Shown: in pieces, positions 11,930 through 23,530 of the stretch | How positions within the stretch are numbered: position 1 is the stretch's first letter | Layout of the letters: each line of letters opens with the position of its first letter | NCBI GenBank assembly: GCA_029891345.1 | Contig: CM057000.1 | Coordinates: 135,376,163 to 135,440,162, forward strand | DNA length: 64,000 nucleotides | Direction: 5' to 3' | Source of the DNA: Dryococelus australis | Lineage: Eukaryota > Arthropoda > Insecta > Phasmatodea > Phasmatidae | The notes under the pieces: model-generated | The model's database searches: none | The model's input: only the letters and a program-made list of their open reading frames with translations | Told to the model about the DNA's origin: nothing | Position numbers and translations under genes: made by a program

Positions 11930-12620
11930 AGTCGCCACCCTGAATGGCTGGTCAGCCGAGCAGCGGGCTTACTACCTCGTTCCTGTACCGAGAGGCCCTG
12001 CACTGAGCATACTAGAATCTCTGCCAGAGCGACATCGACTGGAGTGCCACACACTGGTTTCGGCCTTGGAACTACGTTTCGCTGACCAGCACCTGCGACA
12101 TGCCCATCTTGCCCAGCTGAGAACCTGAAGCCAGCGACCAGGGGAGCCACTGCAGGAACTATGGCGAGACATTGTGCTGCTCTCCCACCAGTTTTTGGAA
12201 TGGCGTCCCGAGGAGGCGTGCGACATCATCGCAGTCGGCTTCTTCATAAACGCAATCGCCGACACAGAAGTTTGGCAAGTGGCACCCCACAACATGCATG
12301 ACGCCCTGGCCCGAGCTCTGGAGGTAGAGTCGGCAAGACAGGGAGCCGCAACCTGACGTCCGGTACGAGCAACGACAGTGAACGAGGGTTACAAAGATAG
12401 AATAATGATGACATTGAAGGAGTTTCAGACGACTATGAGGGAAATTGCTTCCAGGCTCCGTGCTACAAAGCCTCGCCGCCCCCAACCCTAGCTGCCAGAG
12501 TGTTGGTCATACGGACAGCTGGGGAACCTGACAACCTGCTGCCCACAACAGCAGTAGAAGTAGCAGACGGATAGGAGGCAGCGAGAGGCAGGTGAGAATA
12601 CAGCACATTCGTAAAACTTG
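11930..12620 (+). pseudogene. gag-like region of a degraded Ty3/gypsy-type retrotransposon
   Basis: Across shifted frames the translation resembles a retrotransposon capsid region. One run around 11945-12170 contains a leucine/arginine-rich helix series with the motif QRPGEPLQELW. Another at 12174-12356 carries a HQFLEWRPEEACD segment followed by an ALARALEVE helix. The QRPGEPLQE-type motif is typical of arthropod gypsy-family Gag. Stops and frameshifts separate the pieces, so it cannot make an intact Gag. No 5' LTR or primer-binding site was found upstream, where a SINE lies instead. Confidence 0.6.
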
Positions 12621-13250
12621 TAAACACCGATCTTAGGGGGCGAAGATCAGTGACTGCTGGAGGGAAGGTCCCAATGTTCTTTCATTTACGGTCGTTGAAA
12701 CAGGATTGGAATGCAATACTGGTGGAGGGGAGTCTGAATTATGTTCATTTTCAGATTGTCGTTGACATTGAGGCGACCATAATCGTAGTAAGACCAGACA
12801 TCCTCGGCTGCACGCCCCCCTCCTACATTTGTCCTACAGCAACATGGAATGGTGCTATTTGACTACAGTAACCGGTGACAACATACCAGTTATCGGCAAG
12901 AGAAAAGTGATCTTAAGGCTTGGTGACTTTAGCTAGAGCAGGAAGTTTACATTGCACAAATAGAGGATGAATATCTTTTGGGGCTTGATATACTACTTAG
13001 GATGGCTTATGTATCGATACTCGACTTGGTGTGTGCTATGGGTAGGCAGTTCAGAGTTGGGAGTGTCAACTCGGCTTGATTTGTCCTCCCTAGTTAACTG
13101 CCCAGCATTATGTGGTCAACCGATTAAGCTGCCTGCTTCTAATAAAATTGTCATTACAGGCAGGTGTCAAGGAAAGTTTGTCAAATGTCTGGGTCTAATT
13201 GAGCCAACAGAGAGGATTGCTATTCTGTCAGGCAAAGTTGCTGTAGATTG
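12621..13250 (+). pseudogene. Protease region of the degraded gypsy-type element
   Basis: The frame at 12650-12862 contains VDIEATIIVVRPDIL. This looks like the retropepsin active-site region (DTGA followed by a TIVRPDIL-like strand) with the catalytic Asp-Thr-Gly replaced by DIE. About 150 bases on, another frame reads a GLDIL-type motif, the usual C-terminal retropepsin strand. The following frame (12967-13251) contains RCQGKFVKCLGLIEPTERI, resembling the linker between protease and reverse transcriptase. It is inactivated by substitutions and frameshifts. Confidence 0.6.
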
Positions 13251-14080
13251 AATTTGGTCTCTTATAATTCTGTAGGTTTTCCAGTTAGAACAATAAATTG
13301 GTCCGATAGTGCCATTCGTCTTGGGGGCAGGGCCCATTACAGGTGTTTGAAGCAGGTCACACATGTACTTCCAAATGCTCGAGAAGATTCTAGAGTAAAA
13401 CAAGTAGAATTTCATCTGCCAGAAGTACTGGAGGAACTGTTAGTTAGAATAAAGGAAAATCTTAACTGGCGACAGGAGAAGGCTGTCACTGAATTACTGC
13501 AGAGATATAGGGATGCCTTCTCATGTGGACCAAATGACCTTGGCAGGAATAACGTGACCCTGCCATCGCATTGACACAGGGGATGCCAAACCCATACAGC
13601 ATGCACCAAGATGACTGCCACTAGTTTCATACTAGGTAGTTGAGGGTATTCCGAAGGAAATGTAGGAGTTAGATGTGACAGAACCATCACCTACTCCATG
13701 ATCGTTACCCATTGTACTTCTTAAGAAGAAAGATGGCTCATTGATGTTTAGTGTAGACTATCGCCAGCTTAATAATGTGACAAAGTATAATGAATGTAAT
13801 AATGAGGCGAAAAGGTGATTTCATTGGGCCACTGAGTGTGAAAATGTTTTTAGTAACCTAAAGAAAATTCGGATACTCCACTGGTCCCGGGTTTCCCGAA
13901 AAGTGAGGGTGTATTCATTTTGGACACTGATACTTTTCATATAGGCATTGAAGTGCTAGCTCAGGTTCGAGATGGGAAGAGATATATAGTCTGAGCACAG
14001 CAGTCAAAGCATGCTAGGCACAGTGGAATTCCCCCACACTGAAGAGTGGTTTACTTTACAGAAACTGGGAAAGTAATGAT
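13250..14080 (+). pseudogene. Truncated reverse transcriptase and RNase H of the gypsy-type element
   Basis: The frame at 13248-13574 has the pre-RT segment with LPEVLEELL and RYRDAFSCGPNDLGR, matching the LP..L..LL....F..VFS.GP.DLGRT pattern of gypsy polymerases. Broken frames then give KKKDGS-like and VDYRQLNNVT-like motifs near 13720-13790. The sequence next jumps to an RNase H-like FHWATECENVF and LDTD motif (about 13815-13960). The RT catalytic core with the YxDD box is missing, so a large internal deletion has occurred. Confidence 0.7.
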
Positions 14081-15065
14081 GAAAAACACACATGGTCACA
14101 GTTGGTCCTTCCGAAATGCTGGGTTCCAGAAATCCTAAAATAACTGCAAAATGCAGCAGCCAGTGTCACTCTGGTGTTAATAAGACCCTAAAATACAATT
14201 ATACTGGCTTCATTAATTGTCTGGACGATGTTGAGAAGTGGTTCCAAATGTGCGACCATGTACACCATAAGGAAGATCCCTGGGATCAGGGGACACCATC
14301 ACCTCCAGAAATACAATTTTTTAGTCCCATTCGAAAGGATGGTAGCAGACATTCTGCGTCCTTTGCCTGTCACAGAGATATATGATCGGTATCTCCTGTT
14401 GGCTCAAGATTATTTTACTAGGTGGCCTGAGGTCGTTCCGCTCCCGAACAAGGGAGAATGTACTGTGACTGAGGCACTCATAGAACATGTCTACTCGAGG
14501 TTTGGGTGCCACTAGAACTCCATTCTGATCAGGGAAGAATCTTTGAAGCTGTGGTCTTCCAGGAGGTGATAAAAATTCTGGGGATGAAAAAGACTAGGAC
14601 CACAGCCTTACACCCTCAGTCGGATGGAATGGTTGAGAGGCTTAAACACACTCTTGAGAAGTACCTGTCAATCTTTGTGGCTGTCAACCAAAATTATTGG
14701 GATTAAAAGGTTTCGTTGTTTCTTCTTGCTTACTGCTCAGCATTTTGTGAGTTCACACGGATATCACCATCAATTATTCTGTTTGGAAGAGAGCTACGTG
14801 TCCCCAGTGACTTTCTGTTTGGCCGACCGACAGAAGAGAAAGCTGCAGCCCATAATTATGCCAGCGAATTATGTAACAGACTTGTTGGCATTTGCTCAAC
14901 AGCACCTCAGAATAAATAGTGACAAGATAAAGACACTCTTTGATAGGAGTATGACGCGCGACGTATTTCAAGAAGGAAAACTGGCTCGGGTATACAGCCT
15001 CCAAAGGGATAAAGGCACTGCTCGAAGCTACAGAAATGTTGGGAAGGCCTATATAGGTTTCTGAA
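14081..15065 (+). pseudogene. Integrase region of the gypsy-type element
   Basis: The frame at 14228-14515 contains DYFTRWPEVVPLPNK, the first part of the DDE integrase core. The frame at 14506-14706 carries the second part, HSDQG, then TTALHPQSDGMVERL, with the catalytic-core Asp in HSDQG and a Glu in MVERL. The next frame (14716-14919) has LFGRELRVPSDFLFGRP, the usual post-core segment. The core is split by a frameshift and stops near 14510 and 14706, so the copy is inactive. The HPQSDGMVE motif is diagnostic of Ty3/gypsy integrases. Confidence 0.85.
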
Positions 15066-15279
15066 AAAGATCAATGGTGTGGTCTTTCGGATTTGTCGTC
15101 AAGACTCTAGGGCGAAGCCGAAGATTGTCTACACCGACCGTCTGGCACTCTAAGAAGGTCCGCATGATGCAGTGTCTGCTTGGAATGAACAGACTTGATG
15201 AGAGGGCAGTGTTGCATGTCTCTACCCAGTGTTTTCTTCGCATGGGAAGGCGCCGAGAACTGTAGGTCAAACTTGAAAT

Positions 15280-15910
15280 GTTAGGTGAAGTGAGAGGCCT
15301 ATCATAAAGGATGCTGCCGCACATACCGATAAACTTATCGTAGCTCGCGCCTCGCTAACTCTGAGAAGTTCATATTTCTCAATTTATAACACAGGAATGT
15401 CGTCATTATCATCACCATTACTTTTTCCCAGAACAACTTGGATTTCCGAGAAAGGCTACCTACCTCAAGTATAAATACAACCTGCGGGCCTCTGAAAGGA
15501 GAGTGATTATGAGCCGAGAGTTTGGCGTCTCGTGCGACCTTAAGCGTCAGTAGGGTGATACCGGAGCGGCAAGGGACGACTGCAGCAATCTGCGAGATTG
15601 CGTCGGCGAGCTTGTGTGCAGTGAAGAGTGGGACTGATCTGCTGAACTGTGGACTGGATGCGTGAGTGAGAAGACATTCGGGACGATGGAAATAGACAGT
15701 TTTAACTAAACGTGTTGAAATAATTGGAGCAATCTAAGGGAAATTAGCAAGAGTAAAGACTGTGACAAAGACTTTGAATGAAATGGAGATATTAATTAAA
15801 TATTGCGCTCAATAAGAACATTAATAGTTATATTACACTCGGACTTGTAAATAACAGATATTTGTTTGTAGCATTGAGAATAAATATAATTATAGAATTT
15901 AGTTTTTTTT
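15280..15910 (+). mobile_element. Candidate 3' LTR of the gypsy-type element
   Basis: After the integrase remains, this interval has promoter-like and terminator-like signals expected of an LTR. These are AGTATAAATACAACC (TATA box, about 15469) and AATAAA followed by TATAATT (about 15880). No 5' LTR was found to compare it with, so the boundaries are only estimates. A T-rich stretch follows (15902-15912). The interval 15911-17024 contains no recognisable gene. Confidence 0.4.
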
Positions 15911-17024
15911 TTATTACGACTTCCATCCTTCACGGAGTTGGATACGCCCCTTGCATTCTAATAATATTATTGTCAATGTCCTATATTTAAGTATTGATTT
16001 TTGAGATCCAATTTCTTTCACTACAGTCGCCACAGGTTGGCTTTTATTATTAACATTTTTTAATTTGAGAATCTTGGGTACTATTCGAGCCACCATTAGG
16101 TTTTTTTTTTTTCCTGATTGTTTCTCATTGCCGCTAGTTTCTGTTGGAGTCGTTTCCGCTTCTGTTGTTTTTTCATGTACTCTGCTTATTTGCTGCTACG
16201 ATTTTCGTTTCTTGTTCTTTTTTTTTTTTTTTGTCATCCTGTGCTGTAATTGATTGCGTTTTACAATTTTTCTTCATTTTGACATACGTTTGCCTATGGG
16301 CACAGTTCAATTATGTTGCCGTTGTAATCGCACTGCACTATTACAGTTCAACTTCAAAGGGTTGCACTCTAAAAGTATACATTATCACAGGACGTTAATC
16401 GGTGAAAAAAAAAATTACCGCCAACAGTTACTCGAAATCTTGCAGTGTAAATTAGTTAACCCAGCGAAAATTTAACCATTTGTGATTCTAGGGAAGTAAA
16501 TCCGTTATTGCAATTTCTCTTAGTAATTTTGATTAGTAATGACTTACTTTAGTGCAAGTGCTGTGCAAATATGTGATGTAGCGGACAGTGGGATAAGCGC
16601 GCACATTTAAGTCGTTTTTGAAATCCAAAAGGACCTAGAATTAAACTAAGTACACATGTATTGCTTTGTTATCATAGATAGTGTAATGAGCGATAATGCT
16701 GTTTGCAGTATATCTTTGCAGCAGCTACGCCGACTTTGGGTGGTGATAGCAATATTTCTTTAGATGCCACTGCAATTCGAGATATGGTTTTATCTCAACT
16801 GGTTTCAAGTGGAACACAGCCATCGCAAGGTATATGAAACGCACGTCCAAGGCCAGCAGGCACTTACCGACTTCATGTAGATGGTCGCTGCAATGCATTT
16901 TTGTTGCCATTATTGTTGTGTCAGTCCAGCAGAATGTCCGACAGATTTAGTCAACATCTGGATCACTCGTCCAATCTACTTGTGTTGTGTAGAAAGATGC
17001 GACCTCGTCTGTTGGTGCGTCCCC

Positions 17025-17401
17025 TTAAGGGGGCGTGGGACAAAAATTAACACCGAATACGTAAATTGATGTTTACTGGTTTTTGAAAGCCAACATAGAA
17101 AAAAGTAAAAATTGAAATCTTACATAATAGGTTTTGCCATCTTAACGACAAAGTATTTTGCAGTATTGCCGTATAAATTTCGCATAATGTCTTGCTCCAC
17201 GAAAAAAAAAAAAACACAAAAATTGACGGCGTCAGATATATCTCGGCATAATAACGTCAGTCAGGTATAATATTTGCTCTCGTAATTAGTAGAAACTATT
17301 CTGTATGATTGCCCTTTCTTTGTTTTCTCTATCAGCTTCCACGAAATTTTTAAAATACGATAAACCTAAATAGCATTAATTTATGTCCCGTGCCCTCATA
17401 A
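17025..17401. mobile_element. MITE family F (TTAA-flanked)
   Basis: The left end TTAAGGGGGCGTGGGACAAA and the right end (reverse complement TTATGAGGGCACGGGACATA) are inverted repeats. The left TTAA is intact and the right is changed to ATAA. There is no coding sequence. It abuts family E, sharing the right-hand ATAA. Confidence 0.7.
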
Positions 17402-17817
17402 CGGGCCTGCCTATCAAGCCGGCAGTCGCGAACTTCAAATAGGGAATCAGTGTTAAACGAAATTCCTTCTCATTGCGTCAATTTCAAAGATAACTTTTTC
17501 AAACAAAAAACACGTTGGCGCGACATTCTCAGAGAATATTGCTACATAAATTGTTTTTGAAAAAAAAAAAAAAATTATTCATCCATATTTTTTTGTTATA
17601 TGTAAATTTCAATATTTACATTTTATAAAAATCATATTAAACAAAAAAACTCGGCGAAATATTTTAACGTGGCATAGTTTATAAAGAAATTCCACGTATA
17701 ATACTATTTTGTTTTAAATTGTTATTTTTAAAATTGACGCAAAGAGAAGGAATTTTGTTTAACATTGATTCCCCATTTGAAGTTCACTGCTGCCGGCTTG
17801 GTAGGCAGGGCCGTTAA
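17398..17817. mobile_element. MITE family E with long terminal inverted repeats
   Basis: The two ends are inverted repeats of about 90 bases. The right end reads GAAGGAATTTTGTTTAACAT...GGCAGGGCCGTTAA, and the left end is its complement with a scatter of mismatches. Flanking sites are ATAA (mutated TTAA) at the left and TTAA at the right, suggesting a piggyBac-type target. The AT-rich centre has no ORF. A truncated relative lies at 35200-35293. Confidence 0.75.
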
Positions 17818-17927
17818 ATTACATGGTTCCTACTTCGCCCGTTTTGAAAGGCTTGTTCCCTATTACCGGAAGCCAGCGTTCATGCACAGGTTCTATGCTG
17901 CTTGTAGCCACAGGCCTAATATAATAG

Positions 17928-18165
17928 CCAGGGCTGCGATGGTGTGCTAGCCAAACTACTAGCCTTATACCAAGGTCAACTGAGTTTGATTCCCGGTTGG
18001 GTAACCCTGGTTTTCGCTTGTGGGGAAAATTGGCGGACGTTTCGGTTTGCCGACGGGTTTTCTCTGGGTGTTCCTGTTCCCCTCTCCCTTCCATTTCGCC
18101 GCTACTCTATTCTCACCGCTCACCACCCTCATTCGCACTTGAGGCCTCGGAAAAAACCTCCCAAC
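17928..18165 (+). mobile_element. tRNA-derived SINE-1, diverged
   Basis: A head-like GGGCTGCGATGGTGTGCTAG is followed by the B-box GATTCCCGGTTGGGTAACCC. The family body is degraded (GTTTGCCGACGGGTTTTCTC) and the tail weak (ATTCGCACTTGAGGCC). It is older than most copies here. Confidence 0.75.
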
Positions 18166-18377
18166 AGAATAACATGTTTACGTCAGTGAAGATTTTACAG
18201 AGTAACGTTATCGTTTCCTGACACTTCCACTGAGAGAGATAAATTTTACGTTTCAGGCCGTGGAATCTGTCCCCTTCCTCAGGCACTTCCGTATCACTTG
18301 TTTCGGTGATTTAGTGCAGACATCATTTTCAACGTTTTCACATCTCCTTATTACTATCTATAACCACCAAGTCTCTC

Positions 18378-18665
18378 TTTTCGAACGCGAATAAGTCTTT
18401 AAATTTGCAACCATAGTGGGAGGCAATCCAGAAAATCCGACGATAAAATCGGGGGATACAGTTAGACATTGCATCTACGACGCTCGTTTAGGTTTCAATC
18501 GACAGCTCTCGTCAAGATCAATCGATTGCGTGTATAACGATTTTTTTGTGGCGTGGTTATGGTGAAATTGTATTAGTTTAATGTAAAAAACTAAGACAAC
18601 TTAACACAATCTCGGCCTGTACTCGTCAAAAAGCCAAGTCGAAATGCAGAAATCGTATTCATGTC
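18378..18665 (+). repeat. Repeat family D, short copy
   Basis: This copy matches 53552-53990. Shared blocks are GTCTTTAAATTTGCAACCAT, AATCGGGGGATACAGTT, TACGACGCTCGTTTAG, TGTGGCGTGGTTATGGTGAA and CTCGTCAAAAAGCCAA. It lacks ~165 bases present inside the other copy. The element class is unknown. The interval 18666-19271 holds no recognisable gene. Confidence 0.75.
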
Positions 18666-19271
18666 CTTCTTGAAGCACTGCTTCTACATGTTTCCGGACA
18701 TCGGTCACTCATAAAAACTTTATCTACTACGTCCTCGCTACAGCCCCTATTAAGTGTTTAATAGGAATCATGAAATACTCTGTATAATCCATACGAAATA
18801 TTTTTAACCATTTCTGCACGATTGCACATTGGCAATGAAATGATGAGCTGAATTTACAATTTTGACACCTTAACCGAGTGCAGAGCTTCAGTGGAATGGC
18901 TAGAAGATTTCCCTCGTCGGAATACAAGTTCCTGTTTTATATTTCCGACCCTATAAGAAACTCACGCTACAGGTCAGTTAAACTAGCATTGGGTTCATGC
19001 AGCACACATTTGCTTTTATTATTACTACATAAAATTATAGGGTCAACACAGAAAATCCTACAGAGGCGGGCTGACAACAGGAATACTGATTACCAGTTCA
19101 ATGCTCTGCGTGTAAAAACGATCAGAACATACGATCCCCGTTCCTACGTCATCCTTACCAATCGTAAGTTTCTAGGCCTCGAACACGCAAAATACCTCAA
19201 GTCGGACAGCAAACGTAACAAAATAAGATTTTCATAAATTAATTTTTATAATTTTATTTGAATGTTTGTAT

Positions 19272-19500
19272 GGTTCTACATTTACACTTTTTGAAGCCCT
19301 CTCATTTCGAATAATAGTCAATAAATATATTTTATTGTAGCCTTATAAGTTTACTTTCAGGTTCAGTGAAATATACACACTGTGTTTGTTACAAGGAAAT
19401 AATTATTTTACAAAGTGGCGGAAGGTTAAAAAAAAATGGTTGATACGAAAAAAATAATTAGGGCGTCAAAAGTGCACAACTTTACCGTGAACACAGCCTG
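19272..19500 (+). mobile_element. MITE family B
   Basis: This ~230-base element has family A-like termini (right end TTTACCGTGAACACAGCCTG) but a different interior (AGCCCTCTCATTTCGAATAA, AAGTGGCGGAAGGTT). Families A and B share about 35 terminal bases and so were probably moved by the same transposase. Confidence 0.75.
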
Positions 19501-20008
19501 AAGTTGAGTTAGGTTTTGCAAGAAAATGTGTGCATTGGTTACTCTGCAAAAAGTAATATTTTAAGTAGAGCCTTGCAAAATTCGTGTTAGTATTTACCAG
19601 CAGGGTAGTGTCCACTTTCCCCCAACTACTTGAGCGCAATTCGTGATTTCATTGGCTACTGGAAGCTATATGGCGTCAATGACTCACGTGACTGCATTAC
19701 TGGATATTGGCGGCTCTACACATCAGCTCTTACTATTGGCTGGAAATGTCGTTGGGACATGCCACACAAATGGTTGGCAAGTGGCAGGAGTCAGGCGAGT
19801 GTTTCGTCTGCAATCCCATAATAATGCGAATTTTGTAGGTCCCTGATCATAAGACGGAAAGGAAATGTTCATGGTCCGTATGAGAAGGCGTGTTAATGGC
19901 AGGGATGTTAAAGTTATTTAATCGCTCCGGCGTCGTAGCAAGTCGGAAACGTAACTGGGAAACTAGCGGAGTACGGAAGCGTAGCTGCTGACAACTAGCA
20001 CACAGAGA
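19501..20008. other. Gap, no gene recognised
   Basis: Nothing coding is supported. A stretch near 19820 (ATAATGCGAATTTTGTAGG) recurs near 27435 (ATAACGCGAATTTTGTACG), so part of this gap is probably an unclassified repeat. Confidence 0.4.
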
Positions 20009-20421
20009 GTCCATTCGCGGTTACGTCAAACTTTCCTGAAAAACATGTGCTGAAGTTATATCGTCAGGATATTCTTCCGCCTCGTGCGAACAAAGGGCAA
20101 CCACTTCTAGAAAATTACACCAGAGGGACAGCGCACTGCATTCGTGCGCACTCGATGTAATAATATTTTGCCTAAGAACTATTTCTTACTAGGCATTACC
20201 AACACACCTATATTATCTCGGTTATCACATTGACTAAAAATATTACATTATATAGAAGAAATGTATGTAAAGGTTTAGTTTAACGAAATATAAGATGCCT
20301 TTTGCCAACAGAAGTATAAAACGCCTGTGACAAATGACATATTTAGTAAACAACTAAACACGTCATACATAGGGTTATTTTTCAAAGGTTTTATTAAACG
20401 TGTTAAGAAACTGCAAATGGG
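20009..20421 (+). mobile_element. MITE family J, copy 1
   Basis: It starts GTCCATTCGCGGTTACGTCA and ends with an imperfect complement. Interior blocks are shared with four other copies: TATTCTTCCGCCTCGTGCGA, AATTACACCAGAGGGACA, GCATTCGTGCGCACTC and AGTATAAAACGCCTGTGA. No ORF of note is present. The superfamily is unassigned. Confidence 0.8.
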
Positions 20422-20494
20422 CTATATATACTAATGTGTACGGAGGTGAAACAGCACTTTCATTTCATCGTTGAAGTATGGCAATGGTAAGTTC

Positions 20495-21605
20495 ATGTTG
20501 TTATGATTGTTTGATTGGACTGTGTCCATTGCCGACCATGAGACTATAAAATTATACACACACTCTCTGATTATTTTTTTTGTGGTTTGTGTGTTGTACG
20601 TAATGTTGATTTGTTTGGTTTTATAATCCTACAAGAAATACTCTTCCTGCTTCGTGTTTTATTTTTATTTTTTTGTTTTATTTTCGTGTTTGCTTTGAGT
20701 TTATATTGCTCAGCTGTGCACACCGATATTGTTTTTTCTATTGCCCTTTTTTGTTCACTTTTGTGGTGTTTTCCTTTCGTCATCGAGTTGTCTTTTCTTT
20801 TGGTTTGCTTTTGTTGTCTGTCCTGTTTGGCAATAATACGTTGTTCGTCCGTCTTTTGTCGTTTGAATATTCTATTAACAAGGAAAAAGCTTTCCCCAAT
20901 TATCTGTCTGTGGAGTAGTAAAATATATTTTCGTTTTGGTCTTGCTTATTCGGTGTATGTTTGTTAAGGCTGTAACCCAATTCGCTTAAAGTAAATACAT
21001 TTCCATACTTCGCCCCGCCTTTGACGTCACTAAGTATATACTAGCACAATCCCAATTCCTGGTATTGTACACATAGCGTCTGTACTTGCCAAGTACACGA
21101 AGTAGCTTACTTGCTGGGTAAATTTGCTTACTTGCGGCGGTCGCCGTGGTTCTTTTCGAACGTCGCATACATAACATATGATGGAAACATTTTGTGGTCG
21201 CTCTGCGATGCGAACAATGTGCAACATTATTTCTGCGTTTATAATTACCTATCTGTTACACATGACAAATGAATTATTGTTGTTATTTTGCAACAACACC
21301 ACCAAACAATACCATAGACACAAACGAAAGCAAAGACATTTAACATAGAACGCAAAAATGTTTATTTACAACAAAAACCATAGAATTGTTAGCTCAGAAT
21401 GACTAAACACGTTTTTTCTTTCTAGTAGTTCGTGTTATTTACGCCAGGTTGTGCGACGAGTCAAGTACAGCCAGACAAAACACGTTCCAATAGTCAGGGC
21501 AAGTACGAATACGTATACACTTAACAAGTATGTAGTAACAATTGGGAAACAGGCCCTAATCTCATGGTCGGCAATGGACACAGTCCAAACAAACCATCAT
21601 AATAG
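20495..21605. mobile_element. 1.1-kb element with ~45-base terminal inverted repeats (family I)
   Basis: The left end contains TTGGACTGTGTCCATTGCCG followed by ACCATGAGA. The right end is its complement (TCTCATGGTCGGCAATGGAC then ACAGTCCAA). The interior is T-rich on the plus strand. The 126-residue ORF at 20587-20967 is a hydrophobic, low-complexity frame with no recognisable domain, so I do not call it a gene. It is probably a non-autonomous DNA transposon. Confidence 0.65.
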
Positions 21606-22067
21606 CACTATTATTCCAGCAAAATAGCGCCACTGACAGGGGCCAAGTCGGAACGGCGTTCGCAAATCAGCACCTGATATCTTACTCGTCAGCCAATAGG
21701 GAACCTTCTGCGGTAAGCAGTAGCCAATCAGACACGAGGTCCCAGTCCCAGAACGTCGCGCAGCGGATTAGAGAATCGGGCACGCCCACGTAAAAAGAAC
21801 CGCAACGCCTTTTTCGCTTCTGTGTAGTTATCTACTCTGTAACTGGACGGTGAGGCGAACGCCTGCTGGCTGACGTACAAAGCGTATAGCAATTAACGGG
21901 ACCACCATCCACTGACCTTCCTCCATCCTGTCCTACACCTACTCCAATAAGACACCCGTCTAGCTAGCTACTTGCGCGACCTAACGACCTAGCATGGGCG
22001 TTTGACCAGAGCACGGGATGTGACACGAATTTTAACTGATTGCAGCAAATTACTCTCATTTTATTTT
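21606..22067. other. GC-richer gap with CCAAT motifs
   Basis: No coding exon is recognised. Two CCAAT words (AGCCAATAGG about 21690, AGCCAATCAG about 21722) and short GC-rich stretches could belong to a promoter or an old repeat. Nothing downstream supports a transcribed gene. Confidence 0.25.
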
Positions 22068-22295
22068 CTCTCCTCCCGTCAAGGCAAACCTTGCTCAATC
22101 CCCGGCCGTGTCAAGCCCGGATTTTCGCAAGTGGGAATCGTGCCGCGCGATGCCGCTGGTCGGTGGGTTTTCTCGGGGATCTCCCGTTTCCCCCGCTCTT
22201 TCATTCTTGCGCTACTCTATACTCACCTCAGTCACCATCGTCGGCTCTCAAGACCTCGCTGTTAAGAGCAGCCCAAATCGCTTCACTCGCTCACT
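22068..22295 (+). mobile_element. tRNA-derived SINE-1, weak head
   Basis: The body is well preserved: CCCCGGCCGTGTCAAGCCCG, GCCGCTGGTCGGTGGGTTTT, AAGACCTCGCTGTTAAGAGC and CAAATCGCTTCAC. The tRNA-like head is badly eroded. The frame across it (22108-22401) is a SINE shadow. The AT-rich interval 22296-22865 holds no gene. Confidence 0.85.
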
Positions 22296-22865
22296 TCACT
22301 TCTTTTTTGTCTTGTTATCGTGGCGTGTTTTTGACTACTCGGAGACATACGTATCCTGTCGGAATTTATTTTTATTTCTTGTAATAGTTTTTCTATCATA
22401 AAATATTTCTTGTCTCAAAAAACTGGGTAAAATATATTATTTCTCCAAAAATCTTTAAAGAGACATATTCAAATAAGACGAATGTTTATTTCATTCAGCA
22501 TCTCCAGGATAGTTCTAAATCAATTCGTGAGTAGAAATTCGTTCCCCTGCACGATATTGAATTTGTGTATTTGGTTATGTCAGTACTTTAACCGTTCCAA
22601 CCCAATGTTATACTTGTAAATTAATTTAAAAAAAAAAAATCAATTTCAAGTTATTTTTCCCCCTCTTTTAAGCACACGACTTGCAAATTTAACACTGGTC
22701 TAGCATTTAAAAAAAAAATTTGAAGTTGTGTTCTCTTAACGTAGGCCTGCAGCCAGTTATCAATGTGAGCGATAGGCGCATAATAATCCATATTTAAAAA
22801 AAAATTATCTTCCAAATTGATTCTAAAATATTTAAATATTTAAATTTTTTATATATAAGTTCTAG

Positions 22866-23268
22866 CCGTTTCTTCACAATTTTTTAATCAAACTTTTGAA
22901 AAATCTTCCCGTGTATGGCGTGTTTAGCTATTTCATAAATATGCCCTGTATCACGAGCGTTTTATATCCCTGTTAATATGAAAGTACTTTATTTTTCGCA
23001 AAATTGAAGATTTTACATGTATTGTATTTATTAATTGTGATATTTCATTCATAATAATAATTAATAAAACAGTGAGAAAAAATGTGCGTAATAAATAGTT
23101 CTCATGCAGAATATAATGACAGCTGAGTGCGCAGGAATGCGGTGCTTTGTCATTTGGTGCACTTTTCTAGGACTTAGTTAAGGTTAGTTTACACGAGACG
23201 GAGGAATATTCTGGAAGTATAACTTTAGCAAGGCTTCAGAGAAGTGTGATAAGTAGGCGTGAACGGAC
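22866..23268 (-). mobile_element. MITE family J, copy 2
   Basis: This is a reverse-orientation copy. On the minus strand it begins GTCCGTTCACGCC, contains TATTCCTCCGTCTCGTGTAA and GCATTCCTGCGCACTCAGCT, and ends AAGAAACGG. It is diverged but runs the full length. Confidence 0.75.
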
Positions 23269-23530
23269 TATAACTGTTTATGTGCTCGATTAATGAAGAT
23301 AGCACCACATGAATAGATTTAGCTTTTATACCATTTGTCGTGGCTAAATCATCCGATTTCTGCCGAACTTTGGACACAAGTTTTGCTTCAGTAGGCAAGG
23401 TAAACATACTTGATTTAAGTGTGTCTGGCATTATTTACACTGTGAGTGCCAATAATATATGTGTAAGTTGGTCATAGCTATTAAACAACTAAACAAATCT
23501 AAATCAGACTTTGTACACTTAGCGTATCTA

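Noticed and set aside
20587-20967. 126-codon hydrophobic ORF
   Set aside because: T-rich sequence inside an inverted-repeat element gives long Phe/Leu runs by composition. No domain or splice context is seen.
22108-22401. 97-codon ORF, similar to several others at 24132, 11687, 30340 and 47791
   Set aside because: These frames all read through SINE-1 copies, giving similar proteins from the same repeat.
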